50,882 bases of DNA from the NCBI GenBank assembly GCA_017936285.1, contig JAGBFU010000049.1, forward strand, positions 1-50,882, in the 5' to 3' direction. This stretch comes from Marinifilaceae bacterium. Lineage in GTDB: Bacteria > Bacteroidota > Bacteroidia > Bacteroidales > Marinifilaceae. Shown here piece after piece: positions 44,620 through 50,882 of the stretch. The first letter of the stretch is position 1. Every line of letters starts with the position of its first letter. The position numbers were made by a program, and so were the translations under genes. Below the pieces are notes generated by a model. That model did no database searches. It worked only from the letters and a program-made list of their open reading frames with translations, and had not been told where the DNA came from.

Positions 44620-45746
44620 TGAAATTTCAGGAGGTTTTAGGACAAAAGTCGCTTTGTGCGGCTTTTCCCGCCTCTTTGAAGAGCGGGCACGTGGCTCATG
44701 CTCAACTTTTTGCAGGAAAGAGTGGGTATGGATCACTGGCCTTGGCTTTGGCTGTTGCACAATATCTTTTGTGCAGCAATCAGGGCGATGATGATTCATG
44801 TGGGGAGTGTCCTGCATGCAGAAAGGTGATAAAAGGGGTACATCCCGATTTGCACTTTGTATATCCTGTAGTTAAGAAAAAAGATTCAGCCCCTGTTAGC
44901 GATGATTATCTGCAGCAGTGGCGTGAAATTGTAACCTCGCCCTATTTCAGTCTGGATGAGTGGATTGAGAAGATGGGGGGCGAAGAGAATGCACAGCCGA
45001 TGATTTATGCGGCCGAGAGTGCGAACATTATAAAAAAATTATCGTTAAAGCCTTTTGAGGCAGACTGCAGAGTTGTGATAATATGGTTGCCGGAGCGCAT
45101 GAACGAGGAGTGTGCCAATAAGTTGTTGAAGATATTGGAGGAACCCTATCCCGGAACCTATTTTATTCTGGTCAGCGAGCAGCCGGAGCGTCTGTTGACG
45201 ACAATCAGGTCAAGAACACAAATGGTTATTATCCCTATGCTGGAGAAGGGAGTCATCGCCCATGAGCTGGGCAGAAGATATGGCTTGTCGGCTGAGCGAG
45301 GCAGATGGCTTGAGCGTATAGCCGCAGGAGATATGGTCAAGGCTATAGAACTTCTTAATGACGAGAGTAACCGCGCTAAAAACAGGGAGATGTTCATATC
45401 GCTGATGCGTTTGTGCTGGACTCGCGATATGGTGCCAGTAAATCGTTGGGTTAACGAGCTGGCAGATGCAGGGCGCGAACGGCAGAAACGTTTTTTGACC
45501 TATGCATCCGAGATGTTACGCGAGAATTTTATGCGTAATCTGAACAAGGATGAGATAGTATATATGACACCCGAGGAGGAGCAGTTTTCGGTTCGTTTTG
45601 CTCCCTATGTGAATGAGAATAATATTGTTGCGCTCTTTGCTGCGATGGAACAAGCTGCAATTGAGATTGGGCGTAATGGTAATGCCAAGATTATTTTAAC
45701 GGACCTCTGCATTAAGGTCATGCAGAATATCAGACCTACGACATAA
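44619..45746 (+). CDS. holB: DNA polymerase III delta' subunit-like (HolB family)
   Basis: Delta' is the stator of the clamp loader that places the beta clamp on DNA. The 375-residue protein has the FQEVLGQKSL start and HAQLFAGKSGYGSLALA near 27-43. A Zn-ribbon with CGECPAC near 67-73 comes next, then NEECANKLLKILEEPYPGTYFIL near 165-187 and a sensor segment RLLTTIRSRTQ. The P-loop has no GK[ST] after the second Gly, so it should not hydrolyse ATP, as usual for delta'. It is translationally coupled to aspS and 12 bases before the ricT-like gene. Confidence 0.88.
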   Translation: MKFQEVLGQKSLCAAFPASLKSGHVAHAQLFAGKSGYGSLALALAVAQYLLCSNQGDDDSCGECPACRKVIKGVHPDLHFVYPVVKKKDSAPVSDDYLQQWREIVTSPYFSLDEWIEKMGGEENAQPMIYAAESANIIKKLSLKPFEADCRVVIIWLPERMNEECANKLLKILEEPYPGTYFILVSEQPERLLTTIRSRTQMVIIPMLEKGVIAHELGRRYGLSAERGRWLERIAAGDMVKAIELLNDESNRAKNREMFISLMRLCWTRDMVPVNRWVNELADAGRERQKRFLTYASEMLRENFMRNLNKDEIVYMTPEEEQFSVRFAPYVNENNIVALFAAMEQAAIEIGRNGNAKIILTDLCIKVMQNIRPTT

Positions 45747-45757
45747 AGAGATTTGTT

Positions 45758-47338
45758 ATGAGTGAAGAGATAGAGATTGAAAAGATACAAGAGCCTCACA
45801 GCCGTCACCCGGAACGAGATATTCCGGTGGTGGATCATCGTTTGTTGGCGGGGCGATTGCATGAATATGACTGGATGAAGGGTGTTCCGACAGTAACCAC
45901 TGTATCGGATATCGTTGAGGTTAGGTTTAAGAATACCAGAAAGGCTTTCTTTACCAATCCGGAGGGTTTGCTTCTGAGCGAGGGCGATATAGTTGCGGTT
46001 GAGGCTGCTTTGGGACATGATATAGGAGTTGTCTGTCTGACAGGAGAGTTGGTTAAAGAGCAGATGCGTTTGAAGAGAGTTGATACTGAAAGAAATCCAT
46101 TAAAACGTATCTATCGTAAAGCCAAACAACATGATATTGATAAGTGGCATCAGGCAATTGCTTTGGAGCATGATACAATGATCCGTTCCAGAAAGATAGC
46201 TGCCGATTTGAAATTGGATATGAAAATTGGCGATGTAGAGTATCAGGGAGACAAAACCAAGGCGATATTCTACTATATTGCAGATGAGAGAGTTGATTTC
46301 AGAACCTTGATTAAGGTTTTGGCCGATGCCTTCCATATCAGAATCGAGATGAAGCAGATTGGTGCGCGTCAGGAGGCAGGAAGAATAGGAGGTATTGGTC
46401 CTTGTGGCAGAGCTTTGTGCTGTTCTAAATTTATTACAAATTTTGTATCGGTATCAACGTCTGCTGCACGTTATCAGGACATATCGCTCAATCCGCAGAA
46501 ACTTGCAGGCCAGTGTGGCAAGTTGAAATGTTGTCTTAACTATGAGGTTGATGCATACATTGATGCCCAAAAGGACTTCCCATCGCCCAATGTACAATTG
46601 AATGTCGGTGATGGTCTGTTGTACCACCAGAAAACCGATATCTTCAAAGGTTTGATGTTCTACACATCGGATAAGGAGGGTAGAGGAGCTTTGGTTGAGA
46701 TTCCGGTGGCAAGAGTTAAAGAGATTATTGCTATGAACAGGAAGGGCATTATTCCGGAGAAGGCAATAGATGAGAGTGCTACAGAGAGAGTTATGACCTA
46801 CTCGGATGGAATTGGCGAGGATAGTTTGAGCCGATTCGATGATGCAGGCAAGCGCTCCAAGAGGCGTAAGAACCAGAAGGGACGTAAGGAGCGTGTTCAG
46901 ATTGAGCAACAACAGGGTGAGCCTCAACCGATAGCCGTAAAACCTGCTAATGATGAGGAGAATAAGGATGTAAAGAGAGAGGTTGAGGTTGTAAAGGAGG
47001 TGAATATCGCTTCAGATAAAGTTTCAGAAAGTATTGCGGCAGTTGTTAGTGGTGAGCCGACTAATGAAACAAATGGGGATTCTGCTAAAGAACAGACTCG
47101 TGAACCTCGTGAGCGTAACTTTAACCGCCCACGTCGCAATAAGGTGTTCCGTAAACGCGAAGAGCGCGAAGAGCGCGATGAACGAGAGGAGCGTAATGAG
47201 GTAAAAGATGTTGCCGAGACAGTGTCTCAGGAGAGTGGAGAGAAAAACAGTGCGCGACCTCAAAGAAGAAGGCATTGGTCTAATAATCGTCAGCGTCGCT
47301 TTAATAAACCAAATTCAACAAATAGTTCAGAAGAATGA
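45758..47338 (+). CDS. PSP1-domain protein, RicT/YaaT-like, with a long charged tail
   Basis: The 526-residue protein contains the PSP1/RicT domain at about 40-330. It has the conserved cysteines in GIGPCGRALCCSKF near 213-226 and GKLKCCLNYE near 252-261, and the IEMKQIGARQEAGRIGG stretch. In Bacillus the RicT family helps RNase Y-dependent mRNA processing and carries Fe-S clusters with RicA and RicF; whether that holds in Bacteroidota is unknown. Residues about 370-526 are low-complexity Lys/Arg/Glu with repeated REER/DERE units and an Asn/Arg-rich end, typical of a flexible nucleic-acid-binding tail. Its stop overlaps the first rhomboid gene by four bases (ATGA). Confidence 0.82.
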   Translation: MSEEIEIEKIQEPHSRHPERDIPVVDHRLLAGRLHEYDWMKGVPTVTTVSDIVEVRFKNTRKAFFTNPEGLLLSEGDIVAVEAALGHDIGVVCLTGELVKEQMRLKRVDTERNPLKRIYRKAKQHDIDKWHQAIALEHDTMIRSRKIAADLKLDMKIGDVEYQGDKTKAIFYYIADERVDFRTLIKVLADAFHIRIEMKQIGARQEAGRIGGIGPCGRALCCSKFITNFVSVSTSAARYQDISLNPQKLAGQCGKLKCCLNYEVDAYIDAQKDFPSPNVQLNVGDGLLYHQKTDIFKGLMFYTSDKEGRGALVEIPVARVKEIIAMNRKGIIPEKAIDESATERVMTYSDGIGEDSLSRFDDAGKRSKRRKNQKGRKERVQIEQQQGEPQPIAVKPANDEENKDVKREVEVVKEVNIASDKVSESIAAVVSGEPTNETNGDSAKEQTREPRERNFNRPRRNKVFRKREEREERDEREERNEVKDVAETVSQESGEKNSARPQRRRHWSNNRQRRFNKPNSTNSSEE

Positions 47339-48171
47339 TACAAAGAGGAGGTTTTATCTCATCAATGCCACCGGGAGTAAGGCAACTACTGACCATCAAT
47401 GTGGTGATGTTTTTTCTAACGATTATCGTCAGATCCACAGGAGTTAATCTAAATCAGTGGTTAGGATTGCATTTGGTTGGTTCTCAGATGTGGGGACCTT
47501 GGCAATATATTACCAGTATGTTTATGCATGGAGGTTTTGGCCACCTGTTCTTTAATATGTTTGCACTCTTTATGTTCGGACGTGTTTTGGAACAAGTTTG
47601 GGGAACAAAGCGTTTCATCATCTACTATATGATATGTGGATTAGGTGCAGGAATGCTTCACAACTTTGTATCGTGGTATGAGTTTAACAAAGTGTTGGAG
47701 CCATGTCGCGAGTTTGCGATGAATGCCTCGCCCGAAGCCCTTTATGATGTTGCAAAACATTTGGGCGATGGTCTGTTCAAGAAGGATGTAATATTCGGAT
47801 TTATAGATCAGTGGCAGGCAGAACCGGGCAATTCACTCTATTTAGCCCAGGCAAAGAGTATGGTGTCGGAGATAGAGTCAACCTATAACACCATAGTTGA
47901 AAATACAACTACTATAGGGGCTTCCGGAGCTGTATTTGGAATTCTGTTGGCATTTGGAATGTTATTCCCAAATACAGAGATGTATATAATGTTCTTGCCA
48001 ATTCCTATCAAAGCAAAATATTTCGTTGCAATATATGCCTTCATAGAACTTTTTGCAGGAGTTCAGCAGATCCCGGGCGATAATGTGGCACACTTTGCCC
48101 ATTTAGGTGGCATGATAGTCGGTTTTGTATTGTTGAAAATCTGGAAAATGCGTAGAAATAGTTTCTATTGA
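47335..48171 (+). CDS. Rhomboid family intramembrane serine protease (first of a tandem pair)
   Basis: Rhomboids cleave membrane helices within the bilayer. The 278-residue protein has about six membrane segments, the HGGFGHLFFNM motif near 63-73 with the conserved HxxxN, the nucleophile Ser197 in GASGAVFG, and the catalytic His256 in AHLGGMIVG. A soluble insertion of about 60 residues (about 120-180) splits the core between the early and late membrane segments. It is coupled to the upstream gene by an ATGA overlap and followed after one base by the second rhomboid. Confidence 0.9.
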   Translation: MIQRGGFISSMPPGVRQLLTINVVMFFLTIIVRSTGVNLNQWLGLHLVGSQMWGPWQYITSMFMHGGFGHLFFNMFALFMFGRVLEQVWGTKRFIIYYMICGLGAGMLHNFVSWYEFNKVLEPCREFAMNASPEALYDVAKHLGDGLFKKDVIFGFIDQWQAEPGNSLYLAQAKSMVSEIESTYNTIVENTTTIGASGAVFGILLAFGMLFPNTEMYIMFLPIPIKAKYFVAIYAFIELFAGVQQIPGDNVAHFAHLGGMIVGFVLLKIWKMRRNSFY

Positions 48172-48172
48172 T

Positions 48173-49063
48173 ATGTTTTATTATCAGGGTAATAATGGTG
48201 GAATGCCTCTCTTTTCGATGGGATTGCGCGATATTATAAAGAGTTCGTTTAGGAACGGTTCGGCTGTAACTAAACTGATATACATAAACATAGCGGTATA
48301 TTTAGCTACCAAGGTAGGTCTGCTGCTGGCATTTTTTATGGGAATTGCCAAAGTGGAGTATTTCAGATTTCTGAACTCGGTTTTAGATTTGCCTGGAACT
48401 TTGACGGGGCTTAAGGATACTCCATGGAGTGTTTTGACATATATGTTTGTGCATTATGGGTTACTCCATCTGCTTTTCAATATGTTGCTTCTCTTTTGGG
48501 CGGGACGAGGTTTAAAGGGCAAACTATCAAACTCCGTAATTCTAATATTATACATAGTCGGAGGTGTTATAGGGGCTCTTGCATATATATTTATCGCTCC
48601 ATATTATGAGGTATCGACTACCCATCTGGCAGGAGCATCGGCTTCGGTAATGACCCTTCTTTCTGTAAGGTGTATATGGCTTTGGCGAGATGAAGCTCAT
48701 TTGCCACTTATAGGAGCAGTAAAGGGGGTATATCTGTTACTCTTTATACTGGGTTTTGAGTTATTGCAGTTAATGAACCCATTGAATGCCGGCAGTGCAG
48801 TTGTGCATATTGGTGGAGCTCTACTTGGAGTGATTGTAGGTTCTTTGCTTTTGTGCTGTAAAAGAGTTCCGGATAGTGCTGATGACAAGGATATCCATTG
48901 GGAAGGAGCAGAGGAGTGGAAAGCACCCCACAGGAGTGCAGACTCAAATAAAGGCAGTGACACCGATAGGGTAAATGCCATTCTTGACAAGGTGTCCGAA
49001 GAGGGGTATGAGAATCTTACTCCGGAGGAGAAGAGTATATTGTTCAAGTCAGGTCAGAGATAA
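48173..49063 (+). CDS. Rhomboid family protein (second of the tandem pair)
   Basis: The 296-residue protein also has a six-span rhomboid core, with MFVHYGLLHLLFNM near 90-103, Ser156 in GASAS (Gly replaced by Ala after the Ser), and His212 in VVHIGGALLG. Both catalytic residues are present. The cytoplasmic tail of about 65 residues ends in a DRVNAILDKVSEEGYENLT-like short helical unit seen in many Bacteroidota rhomboids. The two copies are diverged, so this is an old duplication, possibly with different substrates. Confidence 0.88.
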   Translation: MFYYQGNNGGMPLFSMGLRDIIKSSFRNGSAVTKLIYINIAVYLATKVGLLLAFFMGIAKVEYFRFLNSVLDLPGTLTGLKDTPWSVLTYMFVHYGLLHLLFNMLLLFWAGRGLKGKLSNSVILILYIVGGVIGALAYIFIAPYYEVSTTHLAGASASVMTLLSVRCIWLWRDEAHLPLIGAVKGVYLLLFILGFELLQLMNPLNAGSAVVHIGGALLGVIVGSLLLCCKRVPDSADDKDIHWEGAEEWKAPHRSADSNKGSDTDRVNAILDKVSEEGYENLTPEEKSILFKSGQR

Positions 49064-49074
49064 AACAGAATATT

Positions 49075-49935
49075 ATGAGAAGATTGTTATTTGTAATAGT
49101 AATGGCCTTTGCCTTAACTTCATGTGGCGAGGTAAAAGAGGAGGTTTGGGTTGAGAGTGACCAAATCAGATTTGATGTAACATGGGATATGACCAAAGAA
49201 CCCGCTTCGGGAGGTTTTTCATTTGGCTCGCTATTGAGTAAGTTAGGAAGTTATATGCCTGCAAGTGTCAATACAACCCTTATGAAGAGTGCGTTTGAGC
49301 AGATGGGAGTCCCGTATAATGGTCAGACTAAGATAGATTCCACCATCTATTTTGATAAAATGTCGTTTTTCAATTACAATACTCTTTTATCGGCTATCAA
49401 GAGTAAGGATAGTAAGGGTGTATTGACGTTGAAGGAGCAGCAGGCATTGTCGAAAGCATTGTGTAATGCAGTAAAGGGAGGTTGGGCAAAGTGTAACATT
49501 GATGCTCCTGCCAATAAGTATATCTTTAAGTTGCATATAGAGTGGGTGGATATGGATGACTTCAATACTATAAGCCGTAATCTGTATAAGATTGACAAGG
49601 AGTATGGTCTGGACTTGCACTATATCTTTGAGGGTAATAACAACTCTTTCCTTTTCTATCCTACCAATAAGGGCTTCGTTCGTGGAAGTTGTGACTATGC
49701 ACACTTGATTGATGTTAATGGTAGCGGGCCGTTTGCTTCAGATTCTCGTTTAGAGTATATTTTTGGCGATGGTAAGAGTTATGATATGGTGTCGATTTTC
49801 CATTTGCCAAAGAAGGTTTCATCGATGAGTAATCCCAAAGCTACTCTTTCGGGAGATAAGAGAACTGTAACCTTAAAACTTACTGCATCGGATATGTCGG
49901 CAGGCAGAACCCCCGCTAACGAAATAAAGTATTAA
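49075..49935 (+). CDS. Lipoprotein of unknown function
   Basis: The 286-residue protein has a lipoprotein signal peptide ending at Cys17 (ALTSC) followed by GEVKEE, an acidic start compatible with export to the outer membrane. I recognise no domain. The body is mixed: an SFGSLLSKLG-like stretch near 50, a beta-rich middle, and a C-terminal strand set ending ATLSGDKRTVTLKLTASDM. It follows the second rhomboid by 11 bases and is the last gene of the run before a terminator. It is not GldH, which sometimes follows the RicT-like gene in this phylum: length and sequence differ. Confidence 0.7.
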   Translation: MRRLLFVIVMAFALTSCGEVKEEVWVESDQIRFDVTWDMTKEPASGGFSFGSLLSKLGSYMPASVNTTLMKSAFEQMGVPYNGQTKIDSTIYFDKMSFFNYNTLLSAIKSKDSKGVLTLKEQQALSKALCNAVKGGWAKCNIDAPANKYIFKLHIEWVDMDDFNTISRNLYKIDKEYGLDLHYIFEGNNNSFLFYPTNKGFVRGSCDYAHLIDVNGSGPFASDSRLEYIFGDGKSYDMVSIFHLPKKVSSMSNPKATLSGDKRTVTLKLTASDMSAGRTPANEIKY

Positions 49936-49964
49936 GAATCTGATATTTTTGTAATAAAACAGTT

Positions 49965-50000
49965 ATCGCCCCTCAAAAGTTCAAACTTGCGAGGGGCGAT
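49965..50000. terminator. Terminator between the rhomboid-lipoprotein operon and the Rhs tail
   Basis: ATCGCCCCTC (49965-49974) and GAGGGGCGAT (49991-50000) pair perfectly around a 16-base loop that holds a smaller AAGT/ACTT pair. T-rich DNA follows on the plus strand, so it can serve both convergent units. Confidence 0.75.
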
Positions 50001-50044
50001 TTGTCTGCTCTTTCTGCTGCTATAGTGGTAACATCACGCATAAG

Positions 50045-50413
50045 CTACCATAGCCCATTATCATCCAATCTCATTTGTGTAACTACATCAGACACCTTGC
50101 CATCTTTGAACTCTATTCTGGTTCTAATGCAAACTCCCATATCGCCTCTTTGTAATTTAACATTTTGATTCGCTACGTTCAGACTATCTACTATATTTTT
50201 ATCATAAGCATTCGTAAAATCAAGATGCTCAAAATATCCCTGAAGACCATTTGTGACCCAAACATATAGACGCTGAGTTTCCACAACTCCTTCAGATCCA
50301 AAATTAAAGGTTCCTTTTCCTAATGCCCATATTTCCTCTCCATCAGGATCAATCAGATTGGTGGGGTTGTTGGCACAGTAGGCGTAGGGAGTTGTTTTCA
50401 TGGCGCAAGACAT
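50045..50413 (-). CDS. Orphan Rhs C-terminal tip
   Basis: The 122-residue frame from ATG 50413 begins with the end of an Rhs core: TPYAYCANNPTNLIDPDG is the hallmark that closes the RHS-repeat core. About 95 unrecognised residues follow (GEEIWALGKGTFNFG, then a charged end), where a toxin or variable tip normally sits. No YD-repeats or signal precede it. The frame is open back to a TTG at 50443 that overlaps the upstream stop. Such short core-plus-tip pieces next to other small genes are typical of displaced Rhs tip cassettes. A cognate immunity gene is not recognised, because the next gene on this strand lies beyond the terminator. Confidence 0.6.
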   Translation of the reverse strand: MSCAMKTTPYAYCANNPTNLIDPDGEEIWALGKGTFNFGSEGVVETQRLYVWVTNGLQGYFEHLDFTNAYDKNIVDSLNVANQNVKLQRGDMGVCIRTRIEFKDGKVSDVVTQMRLDDNGLW

Positions 50414-50439
50414 ATAACTATCAAGACCGACGGGGATTA

Positions 50440-50882
50440 TCAATAAGAATAAAGCATTTCATTTACGGTTTTTACAATTCTACCATCTTTAATCTCTATC
50501 CTATAGAACAATCTGATTTTTTTACCTTGCCCTATCTTGTTGCACTTCTGCGCATTTTCTGGTGAATCTACCCATATTGAACGAGACCTATGGAATTTTC
50601 TGAAATCATTCCGAGCATAATCATAATACCATCTGTTATGATTGGCGAGGTTAAATATGTAAGGTAATGCAGAACTTCTCATTGGATAGGAAAATAACGT
50701 GTATGATTTAAACATCTGGTCATATTGAGTTTCATTTATCCTGGCGTCAAGTTCGGCATCCTCAACATCATACTTTATTGTATCCCATATAATCTTGTCA
50801 TTATATACTTCATGTAAATACAACCGGCTATGATTTGAATTGAATTTGGCTACATTAAATAAAGGATTATTGGAAACCTCAA
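50440..50882 (-). CDS. Unrecognised protein, 5' end cut by the window edge
   Basis: The frame is open to the right edge (first full codon read at 50880) and ends at 50440, giving at least 147 residues. The visible part is rich in Tyr, Asn and Arg (NRWYYDYARNDFRK, then GKKIRLFYRIEIKDG). It ends in a short beta-hairpin that resembles a stretch of its neighbour: RIEIKDGRIVKTVNEM here and RIEFKDGKVSDVVTQM there. Both may therefore belong to the same family of Rhs tips. Its position upstream of the Rhs tip also fits an immunity gene or the tail of a full Rhs gene beyond the edge. Confidence 0.5.
   Translation of the reverse strand, partial: EVSNNPLFNVAKFNSNHSRLYLHEVYNDKIIWDTIKYDVEDAELDARINETQYDQMFKSYTLFSYPMRSSALPYIFNLANHNRWYYDYARNDFRKFHRSRSIWVDSPENAQKCNKIGQGKKIRLFYRIEIKDGRIVKTVNEMLYSY

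Overview
The window looks like chromosomal DNA of a Bacteroidota, order Bacteroidales, probably gut-associated. The evidence is the recurring Bacteroidota -7 promoter box (TAnnTTTG and close variants) in front of most transcription units, the near absence of Shine-Dalgarno sequences, lipoproteins with an SDDDE-type surface-export signal, a BACON-domain lipoprotein, a GH43 endo-arabinanase-like lipoprotein, an RprX/RprY two-component pair, and a helix-hairpin-helix/beta-barrel outer-membrane protein. I could not settle the family or genus. No rRNA, tRNA or CRISPR array was seen.

Layout. 1-5.2 kb: repeat-rich edge, 4'-phosphopantetheinyl transferase, TonB, HflX (whose 3' end lies in a long perfect inverted repeat that is partly duplicated downstream) and TypA. 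5.3-11.7 kb: cysS, a glutaminyl cyclase lipoprotein, ung, mnmA, nadA and class II aldolase. 12.0-13.9 kb: a large BACON/DUF4859-like surface lipoprotein. 14.0-21.1 kb: a compact minus-strand arginine operon (GNAT synthase-argG-argC-argD-argB-argE-argH), with a cluster of TTATGCA/TGCATAA motifs over its promoter. 21.3-27.8 kb: GIN-domain protein, HHH/beta-barrel protein, purE, hpt, obgE, metA and proC. 28.0-30.7 kb: a second copy of the lipoprotein tail on the opposite strand, without promoter, signal peptide or BACON domain, directly beside a tyrosine recombinase. 30.7-38.8 kb: GH43 protein with a huge Gly-rich insert, EamA transporter, ruvB, rprX-rprY, rpiB and a thioredoxin-like lipoprotein. 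38.8-42.8 kb: minus-strand operon cvpA-tyrS-small membrane protein-mutL. 42.9-49.9 kb: plus-strand operon aspS-holB-ricT-like-rhomboid-rhomboid-lipoprotein. 50.0 kb to the edge: Rhs tail fragment and a partial open frame.

The most striking signal is a candidate phase-variation system. The surface lipoprotein at 11990 and the headless cassette at 28004 are in opposite orientation, and their homology begins abruptly at the same 19-bp, partly palindromic site (12390-12408 and 29448-29466). A tyrosine recombinase gene lies just outside one of these sites. Recombination between them would invert about 17.1 kb and swap the tails in frame. The ends would cut only these two lipoprotein frames, since every other transcription unit inside appears complete. 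This is inference from sequence structure; no inversion is shown directly.
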